Shown: positions 26,908-38,524 of the stretch, in pieces
Position numbering within the stretch: position 1 is the stretch's first letter
Layout: the number at the start of each line of letters is the position of its first letter
Source: Roseomonas sp. OT10
GTDB taxonomy: Bacteria; Pseudomonadota; Alphaproteobacteria; Acetobacterales; Acetobacteraceae
Reading direction: 5' to 3'
NCBI RefSeq assembly: GCF_020991085.1
Contig: NZ_CP087719.1
Span: 3,182,001 to 3,246,000 of the forward strand
Length of the DNA: 64,000 bases
The notes under the pieces: generated by a model
What the model was told of the DNA's origin: nothing
Databases searched by the model: none
What the model saw: only the letters and a program-made list of their open reading frames with translations
Program-made: the position numbers and the translations under genes

Positions 26908-29900
26908 ATGTCCCAGGCCCAATCGCCGGACTCCCCGACCGCCGCCCCCTCCGGGGCCAGCCCGTCCGGCGCCGGACCGGCGGCGACCATCCTCGCCGGC
27001 ACCGCGCCGGCCCCTGGCCCGGCGGGGGAGCAGGACCCGCACTGGTACCGCGACGCGGTCATCTACCAGCTGCACGTCAAGAGCTTCTTCGACAGCAACA
27101 ATGACGGGGTGGGCGACTTCCCCGGCCTGCTGCAGAAGCTCGACTACCTGCAGGAGCTGGGGGTGGACACCCTCTGGCTGCTGCCCTTCTACCCCTCGCC
27201 GCGCCGCGACGACGGCTACGACATCGCCGAGTACCGCGACGTCAGCCCGGATTTCGGCACGCTGGACGACGCGCGGCAGTTCATCGAGGAGGCGCACAAG
27301 CGGGGCTTGCGCGTCATCACCGAGCTGGTGATCAACCACACCAGCGACCAGCACCCCTGGTTCCAGGCGGCGCGCAAGGCCCAGCCCGGGGACCCGATGC
27401 GCGACTACTACGTCTGGTCGGACAACGACCAGCTCTACTCCGGCACGCGCATCATCTTCCTCGACACGGAGAAGTCGAACTGGACCTGGGACGAGGAGGC
27501 GAAGGCCTATTTCTGGCACCGCTTCTTCAGCCACCAGCCGGACCTGAACTTCGACAACCCGCGCATCATGGTCGAGGTGCTGAACGTCATGCGCTTCTGG
27601 CTGGACGCGGGGGTGGACGGGCTGCGCCTCGACGCCGTGCCCTACCTGATCGAGCGCGACGGCACGAGCAACGAGAACCTGCCCGAGACGCACGAGATCC
27701 TGAAGACGCTGCGCCGCAAGCTGGACGAGGAATACCCCGACAAGATGCTGCTGGCCGAGGCCAACATGTGGCCGGAGGACACCCAGCAGTATTTCGGCGA
27801 GGGCGACGAATGCCACATGGCGTTCCACTTCCCGCTGATGCCCCGCATGTACATGGCGATCGCGCAGGAGGACCGCTTCCCGATCACCGACATCCTGCGC
27901 CAGACCCCGGACATCCCGGAGGGCTGCCAGTGGGCCATCTTCCTGCGCAACCACGACGAGCTGACGCTGGAGATGGTCACCGACAAGGAGCGGGACTACC
28001 TCTGGAACACCTATGCCGCCGACAAGCGGGCGCGCATCAACCTGGGCATCCGCCGCCGCCTCTCGCCGCTGCTGCAACGCGACCGGCGGCGGGTGGAGCT
28101 GATGAACGGGCTGCTGCTCTCCATGCCCGGGACGCCGGTGATCTACTACGGCGACGAGATCGGCATGGGGGACAACATCCACCTGGGCGATCGCGACGGG
28201 GTGCGCACGCCCATGCAGTGGTCGCCCGACCGCAACGGCGGCTTCTCCCGCGCCGATCCGGCGGAGCTGGTGCTGCCCGCGATCCAGGACCCGCTCTACG
28301 GCTTCCAGGCGGTGAACGTCGAGGCGCAGTCGCGCGACGCGCATTCGCTGCTGAACTGGACCAAGCGGATGCTGGCCACCCGCAAGCGCAGCCAGGCCTT
28401 CGGCCGCGGCGCCATGCGCCTGCTCTACCCCGGCAACCGCAAGGCGCTGGCCTATCTGCGCGAGTACGAGGGGGAGACGATCCTGTGCGTCTTCAACCTC
28501 TCGCGCTCGGCCCAGGCGGTGGAGCTGGACCTCTCCGCCTTCGCCGGCCGGGTGCCGGTGGAGATGCTGGGCGGCACCGCCTTCCCCGCCGTGGGGCAGC
28601 TGAACTACCTGCTGACCCTGCCGCCCTACGGCTTCTACTGGTTCGTGCTCGCCGCCGAGCAGGCGCTGCCCGCCTGGCACACCACGGCGCCGGAGCCGCT
28701 GCCGGACTTGCGCACCCTGGTCCTCCCCTCCACCGCCACCAGCCTCGGCCCGGCGCAGCGGCGGGAGCTGGAGCGGGAGGTGCTGCCCAGCTACCTGCCC
28801 AAGCGCCGCTGGTTCGCCGCCAAGGGCGAGGCGCTGGAGGCGGTGGAGCTGAAGGCGATGGCCCCCTTCCCTGGCGCCCGCTACGTTCTCTTCGCCGAGG
28901 TCGAGGCGAGGCTGCCCGGCCGCGTCGAGCGCTACTGCCTGCCCATGGCGGCGGTGGAGGATGACGACAGCGCCAGCCCGCTGGCCTACCAGCTCGCCCT
29001 GTCGCGGGTGCGCCAGGTGCGGCGGGTCGGCTACCTGACGGACGCCTTCGCCTCGGACGACTTCGCCCATGCCGCCATCGCGAACTTCCGCGCCGGCGCC
29101 ACGACGCAGAGCGAGGAGGGAGAGATTCGCTTCCTCGGCAGCCAGCAGCTCGCCTCCGTCGAGATGCCGGAGGCGCCGGAGATCCGCCGCCTCTCCGCGG
29201 AGCAGTCGAACTCCTCGATGATCGTGGGCGAGCAGGTGGTGCTGAAGATCCTGCGCAAGCTGGCACCGGGCATCCATCCGGAGGCGGAGATGACCCGCCA
29301 CCTGACGGAGGCCGGCTTCCAGAACATCGCGCCGCTGCTGGGGGAGGTGGTGCGCACCGGTCCGGACGGCACGCCCGTCACGCTGATGCTGCTCCAGGGC
29401 TTCGTGCGCAACCAAGGCGATGGCTGGGCCTGGACGCTGGACTGGCTCTCCCGCGCGCTGGACGATGCCGCCCTGGCGGAGCAGGCGCCGGAGGGCGTCC
29501 TGGCCGGCTACCTGGCCTTCGCCCGCGCCCTCGGGACGCGGCTGGGCGAGCTCCACGCGGTGCTGGCGCGGCCCAGCGAGGACACGGCCTTCGCGCCGGA
29601 GCCGGCGGGGGCGGAGGACCGGATCGCCTGGGCCGACGGCGCGCTGGAGCAGCTGGAGCCGGCGCTCGACCTGCTGGAGCGGCAGGCGGAGTGGCCGGAC
29701 GAGACCACCGCCGCCATCGCCGCGGGGCTGCTGCAGCGCCGGCAGGCCCTGCGGGAGCGGGTGCGCCGGCTGGCCGAGGCCGCGGCGGGCGCGCTGAAGA
29801 CGCGGGTGCACGGCGATTTCCACCTGGGCCAGGTGCTGGTGGCGCAGGGCGACGCGGTGATCGTGGACTTCGAGGGCGAGCCGGCCCGGCCGCTGGAGGA

Positions 29901-30270
29901 ACGGCGCGCCAAGGGCAGCCCGCTGCGCGACGTCGCGGGCCTCATGCGCTCCTTCGACTATGCCGCCTCCGTCGCGGGGCAGGATCACGGGGGGGCCGGC
30001 GCGGCCCCGGCCGAACGCAAGCAGGCGCTGCTGGAGCGCTTCCGGGACGAGGCCTGCGCGGCCTTCCTGGACTCCTATCGCGCAGTGGAGGCGGAAGCCA
30101 TGACGCACTGGGTCCCCGAGGGAGGGGAGAGCGCGCTGCTCGACCTGTTCCTCATCGAGAAGGCCGCCTACGAGATCCGCTACGAGGCGGCGAACCGCCC
30201 CGCCTGGATCGGCGTGCCGCTGCGCGGCCTGGCCGACATCGCCGACCGGCTGGTGCCGCATGGCGGGTGA
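26908..30270 (+). CDS. treS: Trehalose synthase-maltokinase fusion
   Basis: Bifunctional protein of 1120 residues. The TreS half (about 45-600, GH13 subfamily 16) interconverts trehalose and maltose. Its catalytic residues are Asp242 ([10 protein letters not shown]), Glu284 (LLAEANMWP) and Asp350 (RNHDELTLE). The C-terminal half (about 620-1115) is a maltokinase (Pep2/Mak) with [11 protein letters not shown] and the kinase-like [11 protein letters not shown] (968 onward), making maltose 1-phosphate for GlgE. The first 40 residues are a Pro/Ala/Ser-rich, probably disordered, extension. It starts 28 bp after glgE, and its end overlaps glgB by 11 bases. The fusion channels trehalose straight to maltose 1-phosphate. 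Confidence 0.96.
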   Translation: MSQAQSPDSPTAAPSGASPSGAGPAATILAGTAPAPGPAGEQDPHWYRDAVIYQLHVKSFFDSNNDGVGDFPGLLQKLDYLQELGVDTLWLLPFYPSPRRDDGYDIAEYRDVSPDFGTLDDARQFIEEAHKRGLRVITELVINHTSDQHPWFQAARKAQPGDPMRDYYVWSDNDQLYSGTRIIFLDTEKSNWTWDEEAKAYFWHRFFSHQPDLNFDNPRIMVEVLNVMRFWLDAGVDGLRLDAVPYLIERDGTSNENLPETHEILKTLRRKLDEEYPDKMLLAEANMWPEDTQQYFGEGDECHMAFHFPLMPRMYMAIAQEDRFPITDILRQTPDIPEGCQWAIFLRNHDELTLEMVTDKERDYLWNTYAADKRARINLGIRRRLSPLLQRDRRRVELMNGLLLSMPGTPVIYYGDEIGMGDNIHLGDRDGVRTPMQWSPDRNGGFSRADPAELVLPAIQDPLYGFQAVNVEAQSRDAHSLLNWTKRMLATRKRSQAFGRGAMRLLYPGNRKALAYLREYEGETILCVFNLSRSAQAVELDLSAFAGRVPVEMLGGTAFPAVGQLNYLLTLPPYGFYWFVLAAEQALPAWHTTAPEPLPDLRTLVLPSTATSLGPAQRRELEREVLPSYLPKRRWFAAKGEALEAVELKAMAPFPGARYVLFAEVEARLPGRVERYCLPMAAVEDDDSASPLAYQLALSRVRQVRRVGYLTDAFASDDFAHAAIANFRAGATTQSEEGEIRFLGSQQLASVEMPEAPEIRRLSAEQSNSSMIVGEQVVLKILRKLAPGIHPEAEMTRHLTEAGFQNIAPLLGEVVRTGPDGTPVTLMLLQGFVRNQGDGWAWTLDWLSRALDDAALAEQAPEGVLAGYLAFARALGTRLGELHAVLARPSEDTAFAPEPAGAEDRIAWADGALEQLEPALDLLERQAEWPDETTAAIAAGLLQRRQALRERVRRLAEAAAGALKTRVHGDFHLGQVLVAQGDAVIVDFEGEPARPLEERRAKGSPLRDVAGLMRSFDYAASVAGQDHGGAGAAPAERKQALLERFRDEACAAFLDSYRAVEAEAMTHWVPEGGESALLDLFLIEKAAYEIRYEAANRPAWIGVPLRGLADIADRLVPHGG

Positions 30271-32464
30271 GGCGGAGATCGCCGCCCTGGTGGAGGGGCG
30301 GCACGGCGATCCCTTCGCGCTGCTCGGCCGTCACGGCGACGTCGTGCGCAGCTTCCAGCCCGGGGCCGAGGCGGTGGAGGTGCTGCCGGAGGATGGCGAC
30401 CCCGTGCCGCTGGAGCGCATCCACCCGGCCGGGCTCTTCGCCGGCGCGGTGCCGCCGGGCCCCTACCGCCTGCGCATCCGCTGGCCGGGTGGGGTGCAGG
30501 AGACGGAGGACCCCTATGCCTTCGGCCTGCTGCTCGGCGATCTGGACGTCTACCTGTTCGGCGAGGGCCGGCACCGCGAGCTGGGGAAGGTCTTCGGCGC
30601 GCAGGCGCTCACGGTGGACGGCGTTCCCGGCGTGCGCTTCGCCGTCTGGGCGCCGAATGCGCGTCGCGTGGCCGTGGTGGGCGAGTTCAACGCCTGGGAC
30701 GGGCGGCGGCATCCGATGCGCCGGCGCGGCGTCTCGGGCCTGTGGGAGATCTTCGTCCCGCGCATCGGCCCGGGCACGCGCTACAAGTACCAGATCACGG
30801 CGCCGGACGGCGCGGTGCTGCCGCTGAAGGCGGACCCGATCGCCCTGGCCGCGGAGCATGCCCCGGCCACCGCCTCGGTCGTCGCCGCGCCGGAGCCGCC
30901 GGAATGGACGGACGGCGAATGGATGGCCTGGCGCAGCGCCGCGCATTCGCCGCATGCGCCGATCGCCATCTACGAGGTGCATGCCGGCTCCTGGTGGAAG
31001 ACCGAGGACGGCCGGGAGCCCGACTGGGACACCCTCGCCGACCGGCTCATCCCCTATGCCGCCGGGCTGGGCTTCACCCATCTGGAGCTGCTGCCGATCA
31101 CCGAATACCCCTTCGGCGGCTCCTGGGGCTACCAGCCGCTGGGCCTCTTCGCCCCCACCGCGCGGCTGGGCCCGCCGGAGGGCTTCGCGCGCTTCGTGGA
31201 TCGTTGCCACGCGGCGGGCCTGGGCATCATCCTCGACTGGGTGCCGGCGCATTTCCCGACCGACCCGCATGGCATGGGCCGCTTCGACGGCACGGCGCTC
31301 TACGAGCACGCTGATCCGCGCGAGGGGTTCCACCAGGACTGGAACACGCTGATCTACAATTTTGGCCGCGACGAGGTGCGCGGCTTCCTGATCGCGAGCG
31401 CCCTGCACTGGCTGGAGCATTTCCACGTGGATGGGCTGCGCGTGGATGCGGTGGCCTCGATGCTGTACCGCGACTACTCGCGCAAGGCCGGCGAATGGGT
31501 GCCGAACCAGTATGGGGGGCGCGAGAACCTGGAGGCGGTGGCCTTCCTGCGCGAGCTGAACGGCATCGTGCACGAGCGCTGCCCGGGTGCCATGGTGATC
31601 GCCGAGGAATCCACCGCCTGGCCGGGGGTGACGAAGCCCGTCTGGGAGGGCGGGCTCGGCTTCTCCTACAAGTGGAACATGGGGTGGATGCACGACACGC
31701 TCCACTACATGCAGGAGGACCCGGTCAACCGGCGCTGGCACCATGGCCAGATGACCTTCGGCCTGGTCTATGCCTTCTCGGAACGCTTCGTCCTGCCGCT
31801 CAGCCATGACGAGGTGGTGCACGGCAAGGGCTCGCTGCTCGGCAAGATGCCCGGCGACGACTGGCAGAAGCGGGCGAACCTGCGCGCCTATCTCGGCTTC
31901 ATGTGGACGCATCCCGGCAAGAAGCTGCTCTTCATGGGCGGCGAGCTGGCGCAGCCCACGGAGTGGAACCACGATGCGCAGCTTCCCTGGCAGCTGCTCG
32001 ACGATCCCGCGCATCGCGGCGTGCAGAGCCTCGTCCGTGACCTCAACCGCGCCTATCGCGGCTGGCCGGCCCTGCATCGCTTCGACGCGGAGCCGCGCGG
32101 CTTCCGCTGGGTGATCGGCGACGATGCCGACCAGAGCGTCTTCGCCTATCTGCGCGAGGGCGAGGGGGGCGAGGCGCCGGTGCTGGTGGTCTGCAACCTC
32201 ACCCCCGTGCCCCGCCAGGGCTACCGCATCGGCGTCCCCGGCTGGCGACATGGCGAGGGCGACGTCACCTGGTGGCGGGAGGTGCTGAACACCGACGCCC
32301 TGGACTACGGCGGAAGCGGGGTGGGCAATGGCGGCGGCGTGGCGGCGGAGCCCCTGCCCAGCCACGGCGAGGGACGCTCCCTCTTGCTGACCCTGCCCCC
32401 CCTGGCCACCCTGGTCCTTTCGCCAGGAGTCCCCGTGGAGCATGCTCCCGCCGTCGCTACCTAA
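30260..32464 (+). CDS. glgB: 1,4-alpha-glucan branching enzyme
   Basis: Introduces alpha-1,6 branches into the glucan made by GlgE. It has 734 residues: an N-terminal N1 module (about 1-105), a CBM48 module (about 110-215, [20 protein letters not shown]), the GH13 barrel and a C-terminal beta domain. The nucleophile is Asp396 ([16 protein letters not shown]) and the acid/base is Glu449 (IAEESTAWP), separated by 53 residues as in E. coli GlgB. The start lies inside treS (11-base overlap) and the stop inside glgX (23-base overlap), so expression is tightly coupled. Confidence 0.97.
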   Translation: MAGEAEIAALVEGRHGDPFALLGRHGDVVRSFQPGAEAVEVLPEDGDPVPLERIHPAGLFAGAVPPGPYRLRIRWPGGVQETEDPYAFGLLLGDLDVYLFGEGRHRELGKVFGAQALTVDGVPGVRFAVWAPNARRVAVVGEFNAWDGRRHPMRRRGVSGLWEIFVPRIGPGTRYKYQITAPDGAVLPLKADPIALAAEHAPATASVVAAPEPPEWTDGEWMAWRSAAHSPHAPIAIYEVHAGSWWKTEDGREPDWDTLADRLIPYAAGLGFTHLELLPITEYPFGGSWGYQPLGLFAPTARLGPPEGFARFVDRCHAAGLGIILDWVPAHFPTDPHGMGRFDGTALYEHADPREGFHQDWNTLIYNFGRDEVRGFLIASALHWLEHFHVDGLRVDAVASMLYRDYSRKAGEWVPNQYGGRENLEAVAFLRELNGIVHERCPGAMVIAEESTAWPGVTKPVWEGGLGFSYKWNMGWMHDTLHYMQEDPVNRRWHHGQMTFGLVYAFSERFVLPLSHDEVVHGKGSLLGKMPGDDWQKRANLRAYLGFMWTHPGKKLLFMGGELAQPTEWNHDAQLPWQLLDDPAHRGVQSLVRDLNRAYRGWPALHRFDAEPRGFRWVIGDDADQSVFAYLREGEGGEAPVLVVCNLTPVPRQGYRIGVPGWRHGEGDVTWWREVLNTDALDYGGSGVGNGGGVAAEPLPSHGEGRSLLLTLPPLATLVLSPGVPVEHAPAVAT

Positions 32465-34550
32465 GCGCCTCCTCCCCGGGCGGCCCGATCCGCTCGGGGC
32501 GCAATGGGACGGGCTGGGAATCAACTTCGCCGTCTTCTCCGCCCATGCGGAGAAGATCGAGCTCTGCCTGTTCAGCGATTCCGGCCGCAAGGAGCTGGCC
32601 CGGTTCCCTCTGCCGGAATGCACCGACGAAGTCTGGCACGGCTACCTGCCCAATGCGACGCCGGGCATCGTCTACGGCTACCGCGCCTACGGCCCCTACG
32701 AGCCGCAGCGCGGGCACCGCTTCAACCCGAACAAGCTGCTGCTCGATCCCTATGCCCGCAAGCTGGTGGGCACCATCGCCTGGTCGGACGTGCTCTACGG
32801 CTACCGGCCCGGGGCTGGGCGGACGGACCTGTCCTTCGACCGCCGCGACAGCGCCGCCGCCATGCCCAAGGCCCTCGTGGTGGACGAGAGCTTCTCCTGG
32901 GGCGACGACCGCCGCCCCGACGTGCCTTGGTCCGACACGGTGATCTACGAGGCGCATCTGCGCGGCCTGACCATGCGGCGCGACGACATCCCGCAGCCGT
33001 CGCGCGGCACCTTCGCCGGGCTGGCGCATCCGCGCGTCATCGAGCACCTGCAGCGCCTGGGCATCACCGCGGTGGAGCTGCTGCCGATCCATGCCTTCGC
33101 CCAGGACCGCTTCCTGGTGGAGCAGGGCCTGCGCAACTACTGGGGCTATTCCACCCTCGGCTTCTTCGCGCCGGAGCAGGCCTATCTCGCCAGCGGCTCG
33201 CTGCGCGAGATCAAGATGGCGATCCGCCGGCTGCACGCGGCGGGCATCGAGGTGATCCTCGACGTCGTCTACAACCACACCTGCGAGGGCGACGAGCGCG
33301 GCCCCACCCTGTCCTGGCGGGGGCTGGACAATGCCAGCTACTACCGCCTCCTGCCGGACGACGAGCGGCGCTTCATCAACGACACGGGCACCGGCAACAC
33401 GGTGAACCTGTCGCATCCGCGCGTGCTGCAGATGGTGATGGACAGCCTGCGCCACTGGGTCACCACCTTCCGCGTGGATGGCTTCCGCTTCGACCTCGGC
33501 ACCATCCTGGGACGGGAATCGCACGGCTTCGACGCCGGCTCCGGCTTCTTCGACGCGATCCGCCAGGACCCCGTGCTCTCGCGCGTGAAGCTGATCTCCG
33601 AGCCCTGGGACATCGGGCCCGGCGGCTACCAGCTCGGCAACCATCCGCCCGGCTTCGCCGAGTGGAATGACAAGTTCCGCGACGGGGTGCGCCGCTTCTG
33701 GCGCGGCGATGCGGGGATGCGGCCGCAGCTCGCGGCGCGGCTCAACGCCTCCTCCGGCATGTTCGACCGCAGGCGGCGGCAGCCCTGGGCCTCGGTCAAC
33801 TACGTGGCCTCGCATGACGGGCAGCCGCTGCAGGACGTCGTCTCCTACGAGCAGAAGCACAACCTGGCCAACGGCGAAGGCAACCGCGACGGCCATGGCG
33901 AGAACTTCTCGCGCAACTGGGGCGTGGAAGGTCCGAGCGACGACCCGGAGATCCGGGATGTCCGTGCCCGGCTGAAGCGGGCGATGCTGGTCACCGTCTT
34001 CGCCGCCGCCGGCACGCCGATGCTCCTGGCCGGCGACGAGGCCTGCCGCACCCAGCGCGGCAACAACAACGCCTATTGCCAGGACAACGACGTCTCCTGG
34101 CTGGACTGGAAGCTGGCCACCAGCCCGGAGGCGCAGAGCCTGGCCGGCTTCGTCGCCCGGCTCTCCGCCGCGCGGCGCCGCCTGGCGACGCTGCGCCAGC
34201 GCCGCTTCCTGCACGGCCTCACCGAGCCCCTGCCCGGCCTGCGCGACCTGGAATGGTTCGATGCCGACGGCACGCCGATGCGGCCCGATCTGTGGGACGA
34301 TCCGGAAGGACGCACCCTGGCCATGCGCCGCGCCGTGCCGCTGGAGGCGGGCGGCGTGGAGGTCAGCCTGCTGCTGCTCAACGCCGGGGAGGAGGCGGTG
34401 GATTTCGTCCTGCCGGAGCCGCGCCAGGGCTGGACGTGCCTGCTCGACAGCGCGGCGCCGGAGGCACAGGAACGTGCGATCGGCACGGAGGAGACAACCC
34501 TCGCCGTCGGCAGCCGTTCGGCCATGCTGCTGGTCGCGAGAACGGACTGA
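32442..34550 (+). CDS. glgX: Glycogen debranching enzyme (isoamylase type)
   Basis: Hydrolyses alpha-1,6 branches of glycogen (GlgX/TreX family, GH13 subfamily 11). It has 702 residues: a CBM48-like N-terminal domain (about 10-150), then the barrel with [26 protein letters not shown], nucleophile Asp351 (GFRFDLGTI) and acid/base Glu387 (ISEPWDIG), then [19 protein letters not shown]. In clusters with treY and treZ this family is often called treX and supplies linear maltodextrins. It overlaps glgB by 23 bases and abuts treZ with no gap. Confidence 0.95.
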   Translation: MLPPSLPKRLLPGRPDPLGAQWDGLGINFAVFSAHAEKIELCLFSDSGRKELARFPLPECTDEVWHGYLPNATPGIVYGYRAYGPYEPQRGHRFNPNKLLLDPYARKLVGTIAWSDVLYGYRPGAGRTDLSFDRRDSAAAMPKALVVDESFSWGDDRRPDVPWSDTVIYEAHLRGLTMRRDDIPQPSRGTFAGLAHPRVIEHLQRLGITAVELLPIHAFAQDRFLVEQGLRNYWGYSTLGFFAPEQAYLASGSLREIKMAIRRLHAAGIEVILDVVYNHTCEGDERGPTLSWRGLDNASYYRLLPDDERRFINDTGTGNTVNLSHPRVLQMVMDSLRHWVTTFRVDGFRFDLGTILGRESHGFDAGSGFFDAIRQDPVLSRVKLISEPWDIGPGGYQLGNHPPGFAEWNDKFRDGVRRFWRGDAGMRPQLAARLNASSGMFDRRRRQPWASVNYVASHDGQPLQDVVSYEQKHNLANGEGNRDGHGENFSRNWGVEGPSDDPEIRDVRARLKRAMLVTVFAAAGTPMLLAGDEACRTQRGNNNAYCQDNDVSWLDWKLATSPEAQSLAGFVARLSAARRRLATLRQRRFLHGLTEPLPGLRDLEWFDADGTPMRPDLWDDPEGRTLAMRRAVPLEAGGVEVSLLLLNAGEEAVDFVLPEPRQGWTCLLDSAAPEAQERAIGTEETTLAVGSRSAMLLVARTD

Positions 34551-36362
34551 ATGACCACCTTCGCCCTCGACCTTCCCTGGGGCGCCAACCTGCTGCCCGA
34601 TGGCACGGGCACGCGCTTCCGCCTCTGGGCGCCCTCGGCAGGCTCCGTCTCGCTGGAGGTGGAGGGGCGCGCGCCGCTGCCCATGCGGGCGGAGGGCGAG
34701 GGCTGGTACGCCGTGACCGCCCCGGTGGGCGCCGGGGCGCGCTACCGCTACCGCGTCGCGCCCGACCTCGCCGTGCCCGACCCGGCGGCACGCGCCCAGG
34801 CGGGCGAGGTGCACGATCCGAGCCTGGTGGTCGATCCGCGCGCCTATCGCTGGAAGAACCCTGGCTGGCGCGGCCGCCCCTGGCACGAGACGGTGCTCTA
34901 CGAGCTGCATGTGGGCGCGCTGGGCGGCTTCGCCGGGGTGGAGCGCGACCTGCCGCGACTGCGCGACCTCGGCATCACGGCGGTCGAGCTGATGCCGATC
35001 GCCGATTTCCCCGGCGAGCGGAACTGGGGCTATGACGGGGTGCTGCCCTTCGCGCCCGCCTATGCCTACGGCACGCCGGACGCGCTGAAGTCGATGATCG
35101 ACACCGCCCACGGGCTGGGGCTGATGGTGTTCCTCGACGTCGTCTACAACCATTTCGGCCCGGACGGCGCCTATCTGAACGCCTATGCGAAGCCCTTCTT
35201 CGACGCGGGCACCCACACGCCCTGGGGCGCCGCGATCGACTTCACCCGCCCCGCCGTGCGCGACTACTTCGAATCCAACGCGCTCTACTGGCTCCAGGAG
35301 TACCGCTTCGACGGGCTGCGCTTCGACGCGGTGCACGCCATCGCCGAGCAGGACTGGCTCGACACCCTCGCCGCCCGCATCCGGCGCGAGATCGAGGCCG
35401 AGACCCCCGGCCGCCACGTCCACCTCGTGCTGGAGAACGAGCGCAACGCCGCGCACCACCTGCGCCCCGCCCCCGGCGCGCCTGGCTTCGACGCGCAGTG
35501 GAACGACGACGGCCACAACATCCTCCACCCGCTGCTGACCGGCGAGAGCGAGGGCTACTATGGCGACTTCCACGCGGGCGGCGCGGAGAAGCTCGCCACC
35601 GCGCTGCGCGAGGGCTTCCTGTTCCAGGGCCAGGATTCGCCCCATCTCGGCCATCCGCGCGGCGAGCCCAGCGCGCACCTGCCGCCCACCGCCTTCGTGC
35701 TGTTCCTGCAGAACCACGACCAGGTGGGCAACCGCGCCATGGGCGAGCGCCTTGCCACCCTGGCCGATCCCCAGGCGCTGCGCGCCGCCACCGCGCTGCT
35801 CCTGCTCTGCCCGCAGATCCCGATGCTGTTCATGGGCGAGGAATGGGCCGCCACCGCACCCTTCCTGTTCTTCACCGGCTTTCTCGGCGCGGAGCTGGCC
35901 GAAGCGGTGCGCGACGGGCGCCGCAAGGAGTTCGCGAAGTTCGCCGCCTTCCAGGACCCGGAGCGGCGCACGCGCATCCCCGACCCGAACGAGGAGGCCA
36001 CCTTCCGCGCCTCCATCCCCGACCCGGCGGAGGCGGAGCAGGGCGAGCACGCGGCCATGCTCGCGCTGCACCGGCAGCTCCTCGCGATCCGGCGCGACCG
36101 GATCATCCCCCGCCTACCGGGGGCGACGGCGCTGGACGCCGCAGCGATGGGCGAGGCGGCGGTGGTCGCGCGCTGGCGGATGGGCGATGGCGCGGTGCTG
36201 ACGCTGGCGGTCAACCTCGGCCCCGAGCCGGCCGCGGCCCGGGTGTCGGGGGACCTCCTCTTCGAGACGGAGGCCGGTGCCGCCGCCGCCCTCGCCGCCG
36301 GCCGGCTGCCGCCGCGATGCACCGTCGCTTTACTGGCCCCGCCGCAGGATGCCGCCCCATGA
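34551..36362 (+). CDS. treZ: Malto-oligosyltrehalose trehalohydrolase
   Basis: Releases free trehalose from malto-oligosyl trehalose made by TreY. It has 603 residues: an N-terminal beta-sandwich (about 1-110, TRFRLWAPSAGSVSLEVEG) and a GH13 subfamily 10 barrel. Signatures are YELHVGALGGFAGVERDL, FLDVVYNHFGPDGAYL, nucleophile Asp259 (GLRFDAVHAI) and LENERNAAHHL, followed by LQNHDQVGNRAMGERL. Its start follows the glgX stop directly and its stop overlaps malQ (ATGA). It is separated from treY by malQ and a small regulator. Confidence 0.96.
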   Translation: MTTFALDLPWGANLLPDGTGTRFRLWAPSAGSVSLEVEGRAPLPMRAEGEGWYAVTAPVGAGARYRYRVAPDLAVPDPAARAQAGEVHDPSLVVDPRAYRWKNPGWRGRPWHETVLYELHVGALGGFAGVERDLPRLRDLGITAVELMPIADFPGERNWGYDGVLPFAPAYAYGTPDALKSMIDTAHGLGLMVFLDVVYNHFGPDGAYLNAYAKPFFDAGTHTPWGAAIDFTRPAVRDYFESNALYWLQEYRFDGLRFDAVHAIAEQDWLDTLAARIRREIEAETPGRHVHLVLENERNAAHHLRPAPGAPGFDAQWNDDGHNILHPLLTGESEGYYGDFHAGGAEKLATALREGFLFQGQDSPHLGHPRGEPSAHLPPTAFVLFLQNHDQVGNRAMGERLATLADPQALRAATALLLLCPQIPMLFMGEEWAATAPFLFFTGFLGAELAEAVRDGRRKEFAKFAAFQDPERRTRIPDPNEEATFRASIPDPAEAEQGEHAAMLALHRQLLAIRRDRIIPRLPGATALDAAAMGEAAVVARWRMGDGAVLTLAVNLGPEPAAARVSGDLLFETEAGAAAALAAGRLPPRCTVALLAPPQDAAP

Positions 36363-38440
36363 GCCGCGACGCCGATCCCCTCGCGCCCGACCTCCTGGCT
36401 CTGGCCGGGGCGGCGGGCCTCGCCACCCGCTGGCGCGACGTCCGTGGCGAGGAGCGGGGCGTCGCGCCCGATACCGTCCGCGCCGTGCTGGACGCGCTCG
36501 GCCTGCCCAGCGACTCGCCGGCGCAGGTCGCGGCCAGCCGGGAGCGGCTGGCGGAGGAATCGCGCCTGCCCCCCCTCTGCACCGCCGTTGCCGGCCAGCC
36601 GGTGCTGCTCGGCCTGCCGGGCACGCCCGACTTCCATCTGGTGCAGGAGGACGGCCACACCCTCGGCGGCCGGGCGGAAAGCTGGGGCGAGCGGCTGGTC
36701 CACCTGCCCGTCTCCCCGCCCCCCGGCTACCACCGCCTGACCATCGGCGGGCTGGAGACCATCCTGGCCGTCGCGCCGCCGCGCTGCTTCGCGCTGGAGG
36801 CGGCGGCGCCCGTCCGGGACGGCGCCCGCCCCTGGGGCCTGGCGGTGCAGCTCTACGGGCTGCGGCGGGAGGGCGGCGGCGGGCTGGGGGACTTCGCCGC
36901 GCTGTCGGAATTCGGCCGTGCCGCCGCCGCGCGCGGCGCCGATGCGCTGGCGATCAGCCCGGTGCACGCGCAGTTCTCGGCCGACCCGGACCGCTTCTCG
37001 CCCTACTCCCCCTCCTCGCGCCTGTTCCTGAACGTGCTGCATGCCGACCCGGCGACGCTGGGCGGGCCGGCCCTGCGCGTGGCCCTGGTGCGGAGCGGGT
37101 TGGCGGAGGAGTTCGCCCGGCTGGAGGCGCTGGACCTCGTGGACTGGCCCGCCGCCGCCCACGCGCGGCTGGCGCTGTTCCATGCGCTGTACGACGACTT
37201 CGAGGGCAGCCCGGAGTTCGACCGCTTCCGCGCCGCAGGCGGCGAGGCGCTGGAGCGCCATGCCACCTTCGAGGCGCTGCACGCCCATCTCTATGGCGCC
37301 GACCCGTCGCGCTGGCACTGGCGCGACTGGCCCGCGGAGTACCGCGACCCATCCGGGCCGGGCGTGGCGCGCTTCGCCCGGGAGCAGGCGCGGGAGGTGA
37401 TGCGCCACGCCTTCCTGCAATGGCTGGCCGATCGCGGGCTCGCGGCGGCGCAGGCGGCGATGACCGGTGCCGGGGCGCGGGTGGGGCTGGTCGCCGACCT
37501 CGCCGTGGGGACGGATGGCGGCGGCAGCCATGGCTGGAGCCGGCCACGCGAGATGCTGCACGGGCTGAGCGTCGGCGCGCCGCCGGACATCTTCTCGCCG
37601 CTGGGCCAGGGCTGGGGCCTGACCGCCTTCTCGCCGCGCGGGCTGAAACGGGGGGGCTATGCCGCCTTCCTGGAGATGCTGCGCGCCGCCATGCGCCATT
37701 CCGGCGGGGTGCGGATCGACCACGTGATGGGCCTCGCCCGGCTCTGGCTGATCCCGGACGGCGCCTCGCCGATGGAGGGCGCCTATCTCCACTACCCGGT
37801 GGACGACCTCCTGCGCCTCGTCGCGCTGGAATCGCACCGCCACCGCTGCATCGTGGTGGGCGAGGATCTCGGCACCCTGCCCGACGGCTTCCGCGAGCGG
37901 CTGGACGGCGCCGGCGTGATGGGGCTGCGCGTGCTGTGGTTCGAGCAGGAGACGGATGGCCGCTTCATCCCGCCCTCGCGCTGGTCCCCCGGCGCGGTGG
38001 CTGTGACCACCACCCACGACCTGCCCACCGTCGCCGGCTGGTGGCGCGGTCGCGACATCGCCTGGCGCGCGGAGCTGGGCCTGCTGGGCGCGGGCTCCGA
38101 CGGCGGCATGCAGCAGGCGGAACGGGCACGCGACCGCGCGAACCTCTGGCAGGCCATGCGCGACAGCGGCGCGGCCCGGGGCGAGCCCCCCGCCCCGGAG
38201 GACGGCACCCCGGTCGCCGATGCCGCCGCCGCCCATATCGGCCACGCCGCCTGCGCCCTGGCGCTGCTGCCCATGGAAGACGCACTGGCGCTGGTGGAGC
38301 AGCCCAACCTGCCCGGCACGACCGAGCAGCATCCGAACTGGCGCCGGCGCCTGCCCGGCCCGGCGGCGAGGTTGCTGGATGACCCGGGATGCGCCGCGCG
38401 GCTGGCAGCCCTGGCCGACGCACGCACCAGCCCAGGCTAA
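36359..38440 (+). CDS. malQ: 4-alpha-glucanotransferase
   Basis: Amylomaltase (GH77) that disproportionates maltodextrins, evening out chain lengths for GlgE priming or TreY cleavage. It has 693 residues from the ATG at 36359, which overlaps the treZ stop. The N-terminal extension (about 1-150) resembles that of proteobacterial MalQ proteins. The barrel shows GGGLGDFAALSEFG, ISPVHAQFSADPDRFSPYSPSSR, VRIDHVMGLARLW, VVGEDLGTLPDG and the terminal LPGTTEQHPNWRRRL. It ends the tightly coupled block treS-glgB-glgX-treZ-malQ. Confidence 0.95.
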   Translation: MSRDADPLAPDLLALAGAAGLATRWRDVRGEERGVAPDTVRAVLDALGLPSDSPAQVAASRERLAEESRLPPLCTAVAGQPVLLGLPGTPDFHLVQEDGHTLGGRAESWGERLVHLPVSPPPGYHRLTIGGLETILAVAPPRCFALEAAAPVRDGARPWGLAVQLYGLRREGGGGLGDFAALSEFGRAAAARGADALAISPVHAQFSADPDRFSPYSPSSRLFLNVLHADPATLGGPALRVALVRSGLAEEFARLEALDLVDWPAAAHARLALFHALYDDFEGSPEFDRFRAAGGEALERHATFEALHAHLYGADPSRWHWRDWPAEYRDPSGPGVARFAREQAREVMRHAFLQWLADRGLAAAQAAMTGAGARVGLVADLAVGTDGGGSHGWSRPREMLHGLSVGAPPDIFSPLGQGWGLTAFSPRGLKRGGYAAFLEMLRAAMRHSGGVRIDHVMGLARLWLIPDGASPMEGAYLHYPVDDLLRLVALESHRHRCIVVGEDLGTLPDGFRERLDGAGVMGLRVLWFEQETDGRFIPPSRWSPGAVAVTTTHDLPTVAGWWRGRDIAWRAELGLLGAGSDGGMQQAERARDRANLWQAMRDSGAARGEPPAPEDGTPVADAAAAHIGHAACALALLPMEDALALVEQPNLPGTTEQHPNWRRRLPGPAARLLDDPGCAARLAALADARTSPG

Positions 38441-38524
38441 GCCTTTTCAGCGGCTTGCCTGGTCTTCGTTCTTGAAACGGTCCGGTCGGATACCCATCTC
38501 CTGTCCTCGCACAAGGAGAGCAGA

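Noticed and set aside
23493-30261. Very long open frames on the minus strand opposite glgE and treS (over 1100 codons each)
   Set aside because: They are rich in Arg, His, Gln and Pro, show no domain, and mirror the GC-rich third positions of well-identified genes on the plus strand.
32457-38332. Long minus-strand open frames opposite glgX, treZ and malQ
   Set aside because: Same cause: codon bias of the true genes suppresses stops on the opposite strand; no recognisable protein sequence.
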